DNA of 64,000 nucleotides from Porites lobata (Eukaryota; Cnidaria; Anthozoa; Scleractinia; Poritidae): contig CALNXK010000082.1 of the NCBI GenBank assembly GCA_942486035.1, forward strand, positions 1,439,501 to 1,503,500, in the 5' to 3' direction. The notes under the pieces were generated by a model. It was not told the origin of the DNA. It worked only from the letters and a program-made list of their open reading frames with translations, and searched no databases. Shown piece by piece: positions 1 through 10,589 of this stretch; the stretch's first letter is position 1; every line of letters starts with the position of its first letter. The position numbers were made by a program, and so were the translations under genes.

Positions 1-255
1 CGTTTCCCATCGCCCCCCCTCTCGTGAAGGTGGGTCGGTCGGTCGGGCAAAAAAAAAAAGAAAAAAAAAGAATGAACACACGATTGCATATTAAATCTCA
101 CGTTTAGTCTGCAAGATATCATCAGATGGTAAAAGATGTATATTAACAGGACTATCAAATGTCTAAAAAGGCTACAAAAACGAAGTATCGACGATAATTT
201 AAGACAATTGGTGCTAATAAGAGAAGATCGTGGGTCGGTCGGGCGACGGGAAACG
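1..255. mobile_element. MITE-like element with terminal inverted repeats
   Basis: The first 15 bases (cgtttcccatcgccc) are the reverse complement, with one mismatch, of bases 241-255 (gggcgacgggaaacg). A motif tgggtcggtcgggc-like occurs inside both ends (30-48 and 230-244). There is no coding capacity. The left end may extend beyond the window edge, so the true length is unknown. This is a non-autonomous DNA element or foldback repeat; no family is assigned. Confidence 0.6.
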
Positions 256-945
256 AAACATTTTATGGGGATGGCCTAAGGGAGCACTGATCATGGCACA
301 AAACTGGACCATTATTTTGGAACTCAATTGTCAAATGCTAGGCCAAGTTTCAGGAACTAGCGTAGCATTGCCCGGCTCATAACTCCCCGCTATGAACGCA
401 ATATCATGAGTCCTTTTTTCATTGTTTCCCCAACCAATCCCATGAGGTCTTACGAAAGCCAAGTCCTTCAAGGCTCGAGGTCCGTCACGCGTTCCTCTTT
501 GCGAAACACGTTTCTTTAGTCTTGACTATTTCCTCAATATGTTTCCTTGTAACAACAGTATAAAACTTAAAATAGAGAGTGCAGTATTAGAATTTTTTCG
601 AGAAAAGTCAGCTGTCTGTCAAATAAAGAAAATCGCTGAGAACGCAGTTTCCAGTTCCGTGTGGGAATTTGTGACGTGTCTATTGCTATATATAATTTAT
701 GATAAAATTCCTGTAAAATTGCAACGTGCCCAAGATCGTATAGGTAAAAAATACGTCTTCTAATACGCGAAACAGCTTATAAATTTCACATAATTTTAAT
801 TCAATATGTATCGTTGTTGTTGTTTTCCTTTGTATCTGTTGTATATGTTGTGGTTAATTTTTTATCTCAGTCAATTTCATTAGCATAACATTGCTACAAA
901 GATGACGTGTTCCATTCCAAAAATAACTCTACCTTGCATGGAGCA
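256..945. other. Upstream intergenic stretch, no gene recognised
   Basis: The stretch is AT-rich and non-coding as far as I can see. A 74-codon open frame at 539-763 (+) has no recognisable family, low-complexity content and no splice context, and I do not call it a gene. The last part leads into the promoter of the VWA5A-like gene. Confidence 0.5.
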
Positions 946-1039
946 TATATAAATCTCAAGGCGCCCGGTTACAAAACCATGCAGTCACTTTGCGAAAGGC
1001 CAAGCATATAAACATCTCCTTTTGTGCTGTTCAGATTCA
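946..1039 (+). promoter_or_regulatory. Core promoter candidate: TATA boxes plus initiator
   Basis: Two TATA-like boxes are visible, TATATAAA at 946-953 and TATAAA at 1007-1012. The second lies 26 bases upstream of the A in TCAGATT (A at 1033), which matches the animal initiator YYANWYY. A start there would give a 27-base 5' UTR before the ATG at 1060. Alternatively the pyrimidine-rich stretch ending in AG at 1033-1034 could be the 3' splice site of a 5'-UTR intron, in which case the first TATA box or a more distant promoter would be used. The sequence alone does not decide. Confidence 0.45.
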
Positions 1040-1059
1040 TCCAACGAGAAGTATTAAAC

Positions 1060-2279
1060 ATGGATAGAAGATTTGGTCTTCTACAAAAAGAAAACGGTTC
1101 ACGGATCCCTTTGGAAAGCATCAACATTCATGTTGATGTTCAAGGTTTTACCGCTCACGTCGTGGCCTCGATGAAATACTCGAACAAGGAAGAAAATCCT
1201 ATCGAAGCAATTTACATCTTTCCGCTCGATGAACAAGCTGCTGTTTGCGGATTTCAAGCGACAATCGATGGTCGAACGATCGTTGCAGAAGTTCAAGAGA
1301 AAGAAGAGGCCCGGGACACTTACGACGATGCCATTAGTAGCGGGCAAAGTGCATTTCTCCTCGAAGAGAGCGATGAGAGTTCGGATATTTTTCAGATAAG
1401 CGTTGGAAATTTACCGCCAAAGAAGGAAGCTCTTGTGGAACTCCGCTTTGTCACAGAGCTCTCTGTGGAAGCTGAAGGTCGAGTTGTGTTTGTGCTGCCG
1501 ACCGTTCTCAACCCGAGGTATTCTCCGGCGGACAGCGCTGCAAGTCTCAGCACTCAAATTCCTCGAGCTGCTTCCGTCGATTCACCTTACTCGTTCGAGT
1601 TTGCCATGAAAGTGAAAGCTACCTCGGCCATCGGTGAGATAACTTCCCCGTCAAATACGCTGCGCGTCGAGATTGACGAGAATGACAACACTCAAGCCAA
1701 AGTGGGCCTGGCAGAATCGCACAAGTTCGATAAAGATGTTGTGGTTCATGTTCTGACACGGGAGCCGTTCAAGCCCGAGGCGATCGTTGAAAACGGGATC
1801 AAAATTGAGGGAAAAGAAGACGGAGACGGCTTCATGTCGAATCCTGTCGTAATGCTGAACTTCTTCCCTGAATTTAAAAGCTCTGAGTCGTCAGAAAAAG
1901 GTGAATTTATCTTTGTGGTTGATCGCAGCGGAAGCATGGGTGGTAGTCGAATGGACAGCGCCAAAGAGACACTACTGTTGTTTCTGAAAAGCTTGCCAGA
2001 TGGTTGCTATTTCAATGTCGTAGGCTTTGGAAGTAGCTATAAGACTCTCTTCAAAAAGAGTGAACTCTACAACGATGCAAACCTGAAGAAAGCCACTGAT
2101 TTGGCTAAATCCATGCAAGCAGATCTTGGTGGTACAGAAATTCTCTCACCTTTGCAGTGGGTGTTTTCCCAGGGGCATGTGAAAGGCCATCCAAGACAAC
2201 TTTTCCTGTTGACTGATGGTGAGGTTGGGAACACTGAGCAAGTTATTAATATTGTGCAGAAGAATTCCAGTAACACAAG
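1060..2279 (+). CDS. VWA5A: VWA5A-like protein, exon 1: VIT domain and most of the VWA domain
   Basis: This exon encodes the N-terminal 406 residues of a VWA5A-type protein. Residues about 1-135 form the VIT (vault protein inter-alpha-trypsin) domain, with the typical YIFPLDEQAAVCGF core and the EKEEARDTYDDAI motif. Residues about 281-406 are most of the von Willebrand A domain. Its metal-ion-dependent adhesion site DxSxS is intact (DRSGS, Asp at residue 288), as is the later TDGE motif (Asp about residue 386). The ATG at 1060 is chosen because the upstream open frame has no ATG and VIT begins right after it. The exon ends at AACACAAG with a GT donor at 2280-2281, leaving two bases of a codon. 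The open frame that runs on to 2406 is intron read-through. In vertebrates the family (VWA5A, also BCSC-1/LOH11CR2A) is intracellular and linked to tumour suppression. Its role in a cnidarian is not known to me. Confidence 0.92.
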
Positions 2280-2807
2280 GTACAATTTACTTCTTTTATT
2301 TCTCCGAAGTATGATGTTTAGTATATACCGGTATGTTTGGTTCATTGAGGGGGCGTGGTGGGGGGTTTGTGTGCGGATAAAGACATTTAAACTGTTAGCA
2401 CAGTAAATTGAAATTGTAACAAGGAAGTTGTGCTATGCCCTTTTCAGTTTCAAAAGTGATATTGATTAGAGAATTACGTACATGGTAATTACAAGGAAAT
2501 GATATTGTAGACACCTGAATTTGAATTGCAAAATGCTTACAGTCTCAAAATAGATGACTTTGCAACCCACACTTAGTGTCTGTCTTAGAGAGATGTCTGT
2601 CCTGTAGACAGTTGAATAAAGGAAGTACATGTAAAGAAGATGTAAGGACCAGCTCTACATGTAGGTGTCCATTTTACTTAGGTGTCCATCTTATAGAGAT
2701 CTCTGTTGAAGGAGAGTCAAGTATACTTATCATCACTGAAGCATATGATTATGGGCAAGTTATAAACATGAACAACGTCAACAGTAACATTTGCCCTTAT
2801 ACTGCAT

Positions 2808-2864
2808 TACCACTAACCACTACCACTAACCACTAACCACTAACCACTAACCACTAACTCCAAG
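2808..2864. repeat. CCACTAA simple tandem repeat
   Basis: About seven copies of the heptamer ccactaa lie in tandem with one short interruption. It resembles but is not a telomeric repeat (which would be ccctaa). It is intronic. Confidence 0.85.
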
Positions 2865-3618
2865 TTGGAAATAACACTGATATGCAGTGGAAGACGTGGC
2901 AGATCTCAGGACGTCCAATATAACTCAGCAAAGTTAGAGTCAATACAATACAAAAATAAATGTTATGAATTAACAACTCAGAATATATTTTTATGGAAAT
3001 CTTACAGTATTGACTGATCTAGTTGATGTACATGTATATTTCATGACCTAGACGTACCTACATGTACTTTAATAGTTATAGCAAAACTAGAACTATTTAC
3101 ATACCCTATAATTGTATGCATAAAAATTATTGTCATTCCCTGCAAGTTTATTAGAGAAGAATTCTTGGAAGTTTGTAGAATACTTTTTTAACTATGAATT
3201 ATGAAGTTTTGAATTGTATTCTGGTAAACCTTAATCTTGTAGTGGTTGTCCATTATAACTTCTTAATCTGAATGATGTATGTTAGTCACTGGGTCAACAA
3301 CAATGAACAAAATGATGTAACTCCCTTATCGAAATTCTCTTTACAACTAAACTGGTCAGGCCAGCCAGTTTTGGCTAATTTTAAGCACCCCACAGAATAG
3401 ATTCAGGGCTTCACTGTACTTGGTTATCACCCCATGAGATGATAATGCAAGATGCATGTTACATGTACGTGTCATTAAAAAACAATCTGCTTCCAAAAAT
3501 TTAGAGGGTTTCTACTTTGACATACTATTTATGGTTTCAGTTATGACCAATATAGCCATCATTTTGCACAAAATATAATATTATTTTACTCAAAAAGTGT
3601 GGCCTATGCACATTAAAA

Positions 3619-4041
3619 TACCGTATTTATTCGATTAACCGCCCTGGGCGCTTATTAAATTTTTGAACTTTAAGAGTGGGCGCTTATTCGAGGTAGGCGC
3701 TTATTCGGGGCTGGGCGCTTATTAAATTTTCAGCATTTTTAGCAAGTGTAGTATGTTTATTTTGCAACAAAACAATAAATGGTAATGACAAAACGCGAAG
3801 ATGTAACAAAGCAAGGTTCCTGTAAAATACTTTGAAGAAAACTTTGTCTTCGGGGAAGTCTCTTACTAGTACTTAATTTTTTGGGGGTGGGGTGGGGGTG
3901 GTCGCTTATTTGAGTTTAAGGGGGAGTGGGAGGGAGGTGGGGTGGGGTGGGCGCTTATTAACTTTTTCTGCCTTTAGGATGGGCGCTTATTCGAGGTGGG
4001 CACCAATTCGAGGTTGGGCGCTTATTCGAATAAATATGGTA
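3619..4041. mobile_element. MITE with internal GCGCTTATT array
   Basis: The left end taccgtatttattcg and the right end cgaataaatatggta are inverted repeats with one mismatch. Inside are about eight copies of a (g)gcgcttatt motif, several followed by cgagg, with a G-rich core. The element ends only about 50 bases before the splice acceptor of exon 2. A related fragment with gcgtttatt motifs lies at about 21,030-21,140. Confidence 0.75.
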
Positions 4042-4091
4042 TGTTATTCGTCACTGATGTAAGGATTAATTGTTTATTCTATTTGCTTCAG

Positions 4092-4209
4092 GTGCTTTAC
4101 TTTTGGTATAGGATCTGGAGTATCAACAGCCCTCATCAAGGGTGTGGCCAGAGCTGGAAAGGGTACGGCAGAATTTGTTACCAGTCAGGAGGATCGTCTG
4201 CAGGTTAAG
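4092..4209 (+). CDS. VWA5A: VWA5A-like protein, exon 2: end of the VWA domain
   Basis: After a pyrimidine-rich tract and AG at 4090-4091, the exon completes the split codon from exon 1. It encodes CFTFGIGSGVSTALIKG and then ARAGKGTAEFVTSQEDRLQVK, the usual end of the VWA domain in VWA5A proteins. It ends at AAG with a GT donor at 4210 in phase 0. Phase 0 is also the entry phase of all four terminal exons downstream, so any of them can be joined without shifting the frame. Confidence 0.92.
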
Positions 4210-6086
4210 GTATGAAAATTCTGAATTAATCATGAGTACACGACCTACCAAAAAAGTGGCATTGATTCACATATTGCGTACTACTTTTTTGCTAACAGCA
4301 TGGTTAAACCTCCACTAACAGTTACCTGTCTAAATCGGCCAGCTCTGCTAGTTAGCCACTGTCTTGTCCGTTGATCATTGCATTTGCTACATTGACAGAT
4401 TATTTCATTGCCCTGGATACATGTGGAGAGATTTAACTGCAATGCCAGAATAATGTTTCCTACATTTTGTACTTATGTATACGTGTGCCTTTTACCACTC
4501 ATAAAAACTGTGGGTTAAATGAAATAATGTGTCCACATCTATTCTACTGCCTGGAATTTTCCTGGTTATAGTCTTGCTTGCTTTAGCAGCGAGACTCTTA
4601 AATTGCAGGCATTTCTTTTTGTGTGTCATGTGTGTGTTTGTGTGTGCAAAATGGGATTGTGGTCCTCAGGCATTCTTAGCAGATACCATGGAAACTGGGG
4701 ATATAACGAAAGCCATGCATAGAATAGAAAACTGCGAAAGATGTCAAACTTTTCTGGAACAGGTTGGTCCATGAATTCTATCACTTGAAAGCGTTGATTA
4801 CTCTGGAACAAATGATTACTTCAGTGGTCGAAAAAAAGAACAATTTTAATGTGCAAAACTTTGATGGTCAGGCCAACTGGTCGGGTGTTTGAAACTTTCA
4901 TTGTTTGCAAATTAGTTTTGTGATGAGCATGAGGTTTATTTTCGGCAATATCAGATGATTGCCATGTTCATTGCATTAATTCCTTGATTTTTGTGTAGTT
5001 ACACATGCGGTTCTAATCAATTCAGAAATAAAGTAGAATACTCCACTGTCAATAAAGTTGGAAGTGAAAAACTTTTAGCAAGGAAATTCTGTTTCACGTA
5101 GAATTATCGTCTCCTAGACTGCAAGCAGTCTCTCATTACTCTTTTGAGCAACAGTAGGTCGAGAGCATAATTTTCATTTTTTGCTTGCTGCACATGGCTC
5201 TGAGGAAAGAAGGATGACTGCTCTCGGTCTAATCACCTGCTCATTTCTAATCTTGTCCGCAAGCAAGCAAGACTCAATGCTAAATTAAGAACATTCTTGT
5301 TAAAGGTACAGTTATACCCTTCCAGTAAATGGTAGAATACTGCCTAATTTTCTGAGACATGCATGTGGCCAAAGAATTCATAGTACATACATGTCCTCCC
5401 TTAGCAAGCCTGCAATGTTCACTGACCACACATGTAGAGACTCAATCTGTTGATGGCGATGCTGCTGCAGTCATGTCTGAATTTTCTTTCACTTCCTGCT
5501 CAGCAGTCATTGTCGGACAGGATCTTTAATGTATCAGTTCTTTATAATATGACTTTATGCTACCTTGTGCAAATTGTTGCAGATGACTGCACAGGTGTTG
5601 GCTGCTCACATTGATATATTACCTCAAAGTAGTTATGCATGGAATGTTTTAATTGTCCTTCTGGTTTTGCACAACTAGTGCTCCAAACATTCTGATGAGC
5701 TCACTGATTCAATCTTCATGTAAAAGCAAAAAAGCCAAGAAATCAATTTCTTAGAACAGGGGCAAAATGTAGGTGCGATGAATTAGATTGTTGACTCTAG
5801 CGATGACATGCAATTTTATTACATGTAAATGTTGCAATAATGAATCACATAATACAAGATAAACCAAAGCTAAAATACTGCATTTTTTTATTGAATCACA
5901 CACTTAAAAGTCATGGACATACACACTGTCCACAACTGTACATGTGTGAGATAGATACATGTAGATGGATAGTTTATGAAATAAGCACTTTTGCAGCCCA
6001 AAGGCTGAATCACGTATTTACAACTAATATTGTTTATGGAATACAAAAATTAAAAGATAAAGCTAAAAGGATAATTTCAGAGGCAT

Positions 6087-6310
6087 CACTGAAGTGATGT
6101 AACTGGAATGATTTACCAGCATGGCAGCCGTCAGGAAAGTAACAACGAGGAATATTGACTTGATTGAGGAGCTCCAATTGCTCTCTCCACTTTGTCCAGC
6201 TTCTCAGCAAGTCGTCTGGCAATTTCTCGTCCCATTGAAGTTTAAGCTGGCAGGTCCTTTGGAGGACTCTCTTAGCTGGGAGCAAGACTGGTCCAGTTAA
6301 ACCTAACTTT
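6087..6310 (-). mobile_element. BEL/Pao-type retrotransposon pol remnant
   Basis: On the minus strand the frame reads LTGPVLLPAKRVLQ, then DDLLRSWTKWREQLELL, then PRCYFPDG and LHHFSDASE. These are the conserved features of the segment downstream of the reverse transcriptase in BEL/Pao LTR elements. Only about 75 residues remain, with no LTRs or other domains beside them, so it is a dead fragment. Confidence 0.75.
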
Positions 6311-6383
6311 ATTAATTTATTAATTACTAATTTTATTATGAGATGACTGAATCAATGTCTATGATGTGCTATGAAACAAAGTC

Positions 6384-6425
6384 TCATCATCATCATCATC
6401 ATTGTCGTCATCATCATCACCATGA
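6384..6425. repeat. ATC/CAT trinucleotide repeat
   Basis: This is an imperfect run of cat triplets in intron 2. The small open frames on both strands across it (runs of His or Met) are artefacts of the repeat. Confidence 0.8.
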
Positions 6426-7092
6426 CACTATCACCGTTATTGTTATGGTTGTTGCCATTATCTTTAGTGTCATTATTATTGGAAATGAGACAATAATAAC
6501 TCATACAGTCAGAAGTGTGAAAGTCCTTTACAGGGTTCAAATCTACTCACAAAACCCACAAAGACGTAATTTTATGGATGTACAATTAATGCACTTTAAG
6601 TGAATGATAAGTTACATTTAAATGAATAATTATAATATAAAATGGAGGATGTTGACAGCATTGGTCATATCACAATCTCCTCCCTCATTGGTCTGCTGTG
6701 GTACCACTTGGTACCAGAAGAATTATTGAAATAATTTTATTATCATGTGGAGGGGAAAAAACTTCTAGGCGTGACAAAAAAGAGAAAAAAGGTGGGTGCG
6801 GTGGTGCATGCAATTATAGTTTCTGGTTTTCTGATTTGCTTGCTTGGCCTGATAGCCCTTGTGATTGGTCATAACACTGAACATTCCTGAAATATTTCAA
6901 TTGTTCATGGTGTTCTGAGTTTAGACAAATGAGAGAAATTTTCCCTCTAGTGATTTTTGTGGTGCAGTTAACCCCTAAAGCTTTGTTATATCTCAGGCGC
7001 CGTCATCATGATCTAGTGAGTCTTGAACAGTACTTCAGAGTGTACACCTTGTCATGAGTAAGGTGTAAACTTTCAACTTTTAACTCAAACAG

Positions 7093-8304
7093 GTTATCAA
7101 GACATTAAAACGAGCTCTTCAACCAGTTATCTCAGATGTGAGCGTGACCTGGCACCTCACAGAAGGCTGGACTGTGCAGCAGGTCCCTTCATCTCTTCCC
7201 CCGCTCTTCAGTGGTGACAGACTTGTGGTGTATGGTCTTCTAAAGCCTTCAGAAAATGCCAAACACGGCATGAACAAAGTACTATTAACAGGCACTTTAG
7301 GAAACAAAGAGAAAATGGAGCATTTCATCAGCTTTTCAACACCGCCTGTTACAAATGCCTATTTCATGGATTCTAAGACTAACTCTAGTGTCTTACTTCA
7401 TTGCTTAGCAGCCAAGACCTTTATTAACGTGAAACAAGACGACATAAGTGGCATGTGGGAAATCCAACGTGAAAAGACCTCCATAGTCAGCGTCAGTAAA
7501 TCAACCAACGTGGTGTCAAAGTTCACCTCATTTGTGGCCGTAGATGAGGAAAGCCATCAGATCGTATCAGGGCCATTGCGAAAGCAGTTCGTCCCCTCGT
7601 TTGCTTCGCAAGTCATGGGATTCTCACAACAGTGCTTTAAGACATTAGGCGTAGTGCATTCAGCTTGTGATTCCCAGCTGTTTGGTCAGCCGAAAGGAAT
7701 TGGTGGTTCTGGATTGTCGTACAAAGGTTCTTCTACCCTTCTTGGAGCTAAATGCTTGAAATCGCCTGACGGAGTGGCAAGGTTCAAGTCGCAATCATCG
7801 ACCTTTTTTGGAGGGGCGCCCCCACACCCACCCCCACTTGCTGCAGCAATATATGGGGGTGGACATCCAGGCGCCCCTCCCCCTCCGTTTGGAGACACAT
7901 TGCAGCACGCCGCCCTGCCGCCACTACCATCCAAGAAGGCAGCTCCACCTTCCAACTTGTCAAAGAAAGAAGCTTCGGGTGTTATGTCAGTAATATCATT
8001 ACAGAAAGCCTCAGGAGCCTGGGACCTTACAGACCAACTGGTCTCCCTGTGTGAAAAAAGCCGAGATTCTTTGATCACAGGATGTCCAGCAGCAATTGCA
8101 GTTGGGACGTCAGAAGGGAAGCTGTTATGGGCCACTGCTCTGGCTCTGGCGCTGTTGATGGGCAAGTTTGGGGATAAAAAGGATGAATGGGAGATGATCG
8201 CTGAGAAAGGGAAAAGGTGGATAAGGAAAAATCTTCCAGCCAATGTGAAAGACGATGAAGTGCTAAAATTTGCAGCTGCTGCGATTGGAGTGCAGATATA
8301 TTAA
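7093..8304 (+). CDS. VWA5A: VWA5A-like terminal exon, tail 1 (proline-rich linker)
   Basis: The acceptor AG is at 7091-7092. The exon opens with VIKTLKRALQPVISDVSVTW, which directly continues exon 2 as in VWA5A relatives. It encodes 403 residues: a beta-rich block with LFSGDRLVVYGLL; a conserved segment VVSKFTSFVAVDEESHQ; a variable linker that is proline- and glycine-rich between about 7,800 and 7,970; and the C-terminal block from SLQKASGAWDLTDQL through EGKLLWATALAL to KDEWEMIAEKGKRW. The stop codon ends at 8304. Joined to exons 1-2 it gives a protein of about 849 aa, close to the family's usual size (about 790 in vertebrates). The three other tails are its paralogues. Confidence 0.92.
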   Translation, partial: VIKTLKRALQPVISDVSVTWHLTEGWTVQQVPSSLPPLFSGDRLVVYGLLKPSENAKHGMNKVLLTGTLGNKEKMEHFISFSTPPVTNAYFMDSKTNSSVLLHCLAAKTFINVKQDDISGMWEIQREKTSIVSVSKSTNVVSKFTSFVAVDEESHQIVSGPLRKQFVPSFASQVMGFSQQCFKTLGVVHSACDSQLFGQPKGIGGSGLSYKGSSTLLGAKCLKSPDGVARFKSQSSTFFGGAPPHPPPLAAAIYGGGHPGAPPPPFGDTLQHAALPPLPSKKAAPPSNLSKKEASGVMSVISLQKASGAWDLTDQLVSLCEKSRDSLITGCPAAIAVGTSEGKLLWATALALALLMGKFGDKKDEWEMIAEKGKRWIRKNLPANVKDDEVLKFAAAAIGVQIY

Positions 8305-8355
8305 CTGTAGACTATTAACAACAAATTAAAAATGGCGGCCGAGAACAAGAACGTC

Positions 8356-8361
8356 ATTAAA
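8356..8361 (+). terminator. Possible poly(A) signal ATTAAA for tail 1
   Basis: The common variant signal ATTAAA lies 52 bases after the stop codon, in a 3' sequence (acgtcattaaaacaatatga) that is also found after tail 2 at the same distance. A canonical AATAAA lies further down at 8690-8695 and is an alternative. Confidence 0.4.
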
Positions 8362-9269
8362 ACAATATGAACAACAGTAAACCTTGACATTTAACTTATT
8401 ATCTGTAGTAAATAGTTTTATAACCTTAACATTATCAAGAACGTGTCGTGTTCGACTTGATGTTATAAACAAGTTTTATCTCCAAAGTAAATTTGGTATT
8501 TTGCCACCCTGATCTCGATACGTCTCGACAGTATTTTCCTTGCGTGGCCACCAGTAAGTTAATTTAAGTGGAAGAAAATTCATAAGTAATTTACGTTCAA
8601 CGAGTGTTTGTTTATCTGGTAACAAAATATGGCCAAGTTTTCAGTTCTAATTTCTCGGTACAAATAATCAAGCACCTGACAATTATTGGAATAAAGAACG
8701 GGTGTAAAGAAAAGACTGTTAAACAGTTCATTAAAATAGACGTTCGCGATTTATTTATTCTAAACCACCCGGCTTTGCCTTGTGATTTAAACATGATGAA
8801 ACACTCCTACTTGGTTGGTTAACTATCCAGGGGGTAGGGGGGGTTGTTTGCGGGAGACTCCCATTTGAAAGTGACGGGGATGCTCGTCGTTTCACGTGAA
8901 GTTGTAGATTACAGTTTTTGGTCTCATCGTTTAGGGAGGAAGTCGATTATTTTAACCCCATACAGGTATCGCTTAGGGTATAAAGTTGTGATCGAGCGGT
9001 AACATGTACACAAGTATACAATAATTGTGATTAATGCGCAACAGAAGAATCGAAAATTCAACCACTGAACATGGACATTGTCTGATAATTAATTCATTAA
9101 ATAAATAAAAACGGAGGAAATGGTTTTCTTTGTGTATAAATGTTTAAAGGTGCTGCCAGCTGCCCGATATAAGTTTGCTGTCTGGACCTATACGAGTACG
9201 CGTATTCCGTAATAACGGGACGCGAGTTTGCTTCAGTCAAATGTCTGTGAGCTTTGCCGGGGATTTAAC

Positions 9270-9488
9270 TGCTCCCCTTACTGATCAGGTTGTCCGTGAA
9301 CGCCAGGTGTCCGCAACGCAACGAGAGTCGACTGTACTTTCAATTGTTATATTATCAATCCTTGCCATAGTTCTTTGTAAATAGGGCGGTTTTACGATAC
9401 TAATATGGTCAAGTGAACGGTTTAGTAGTTAAAATTATATGTTTCGGCGCTTGCAAAATAGTGAATAGTGCCTACATGTTAATTTCAG
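9270..9488. repeat. Intron block duplicated upstream of tails 2 and 3 (copy a)
   Basis: Stretches such as cgaacgcc-type text followed by acgagagtc, then attatcaatcc, gccat, ttctttgtaaa and ttttacgata, and finally a matching run to the acceptor recur in the same order at about 14,880-15,112. The duplicated unit that produced tails 2 and 3 therefore included at least about 220 bases of upstream intron. Confidence 0.65.
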
Positions 9489-10589
9489 ATTATCAAAACA
9501 TTAAAGCGAGCTCTTCAACCGGTTATCTCAGATGTGAGCGTGGCCTGGGACCTAACAGAAGGCTGGACTGTGCAGCAGGTCCCTTCATCGCTTCCCCCGC
9601 TCTTCAGTGGTGACAGACTTGTGGTGTATGGTCTTCTGAAGCCTTCAGAAAATGCAAAGCAAGGAATGAATAAAGTACGATTACAAGGCATGCTTGGAAA
9701 TGATGAAAAAGTAGAACATTTGATCACCTTTAATACTTCTCTCCCGCCGAAGGCTTGTGCGAGGGATAAAGTAACAAATGTAAGTGTCTTCCTACATCGC
9801 CTAGTAGCTAAGACTTTAATCCAGGAAAAGCAGGATTATCTGAATGAAGCGTACAGCCGCGATGTAGAAAATGAGGAGCACAAAACTTTATTAATTAGCC
9901 TTAGTAAATCAGCAAATGTGGTGTCAAAGTTCACGTCGTTTGTGGCTGTTGATTCAGAGAGCCATCAGTCAGTATCGGGACCACTTCAGCGACAAGTTGT
10001 TCCTTCGTTTAATGTGGCCTACCATCACTCTGCAAGGAAATGCAAGGACAAGAGTATGTTTGGATTTGGGCTTACGGGATTCGGGACAGCAAGCAGACCA
10101 GCCTCTGCACAGAAGCGTGTGAAGAAGTTTAAAGGCTCCAAGTGTTCAAATCCGTTTAGACAAAAGAAAAAATCTTTTGGTGGGCGACTCTCTAAAGCTG
10201 CTTGTGCTTTGGTAGAAGCGGAGCGCGATGAAGTAACCAAACATGAACAAGAAGAAGGCGCCCCAGCCTTGTTGTCAGTGATATCGTTACAGAAAGCCTC
10301 AGGGGCCTGGGACCTCACAGACCAGCTGGTCTTCTTGTGTGGAAAAAGCCGAGATTCTTTGATCACAGGATGTCCAGCAGCAATTGTAGTTGACAAGTCT
10401 GAAGGAAAGCTGTTATGGGCCACAGCTCTGGCTCTGGTGCTGTTGGTGGGCAAGTTTGGGGATAAGAAGGATGAATGGGAGATGGTCGCCGAGAAAGGCA
10501 AAAAGTGGATGAAGAAAAATCTACCAGTCAATGTGAAATATGATGAAATGCTAAACTTTGCTGCTGCTGCAATTGGAGTTCAGATATAA
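9489..10589 (+). CDS. VWA5A: VWA5A-like terminal exon, tail 2 (basic linker)
   Basis: A clean acceptor (aatttcag) precedes IIKTLKRALQPVISDVSVAW in phase 0. The 366-residue tail has the same blocks as tail 1 but a different linker, about 10,020-10,230, rich in Lys/Arg and Gly (KRVKKFKG, RQKKKSFGG). The C-terminal block has GAWDLTDQLVFLCGKSRDSL and EGKLLWATALALVLLVGKF. The N-terminal 45 and C-terminal 100 residues are nearly identical to tail 1 even at many silent sites, while the middle is not alignable. With the head the protein would be about 812 aa. The frame is intact throughout, so this is not an obvious pseudogene. Confidence 0.9.
   Translation: MIKTLKRALQPVISDVSVAWDLTEGWTVQQVPSSLPPLFSGDRLVVYGLLKPSENAKQGMNKVRLQGMLGNDEKVEHLITFNTSLPPKACARDKVTNVSVFLHRLVAKTLIQEKQDYLNEAYSRDVENEEHKTLLISLSKSANVVSKFTSFVAVDSESHQSVSGPLQRQVVPSFNVAYHHSARKCKDKSMFGFGLTGFGTASRPASAQKRVKKFKGSKCSNPFRQKKKSFGGRLSKAACALVEAERDEVTKHEQEEGAPALLSVISLQKASGAWDLTDQLVFLCGKSRDSLITGCPAAIVVDKSEGKLLWATALALVLLVGKFGDKKDEWEMVAEKGKKWMKKNLPVNVKYDEMLNFAAAAIGVQI

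Larger units (their letters stand above)
2280..4091 (+). other. Intron 1 of the VWA5A-like gene
   Basis: This non-coding stretch lies between donor 2280 and acceptor AG 4090-4091. It contains a CCACTAA simple repeat and a MITE with GCGCTTATT motifs, both listed separately. A small open frame at 2576-2836 runs into the simple repeat and has no family resemblance. Confidence 0.85.
4210..7092 (+). other. Intron 2 of the VWA5A-like gene
   Basis: This long intron separates exon 2 from the first terminal exon. It holds a BEL/Pao retrotransposon remnant (minus strand, about 6,087-6,310) and a short ATC repeat. I see no further coding exon. Residue order in VWA5A relatives predicts a direct join of 4209 to 7093. 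Confidence 0.75.
8305..9488 (+). other. Spacer between tail 1 and tail 2
   Basis: It holds the probable 3' UTR of tail 1, a repeat-like stretch with G-rich text at about 8,828-8,960 (gggagactcccatttgaaag), and, from about 9,270, a block homologous to the sequence upstream of tail 3. No VIT or VWA coding sequence is present. The 9,175-9,384 open frame lies partly in that duplicated block and has no family resemblance. Confidence 0.7.

Noticed and set aside
2280..2406. Extension of the VWA5A exon 1 open frame
   Set aside because: It lies past a good GT donor, its residues do not fit the VWA domain, and the next exon at 4092 completes the domain in phase.
2808..2864. Telomere-like repeat
   Set aside because: The unit is ccactaa, not ccctaa, and it lies inside an intron.
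3619..4041. CRISPR-like array of GCGCTTATT repeats
   Set aside because: The genome is eukaryotic, repeats are 9-10 bases with irregular spacing, and terminal inverted repeats mark a MITE.
7686..8243. Minus-strand 185-codon frame opposite tail 1
   Set aside because: It is an antisense shadow; similar ones occur opposite tails 2-4 and their composition follows the coding strand.
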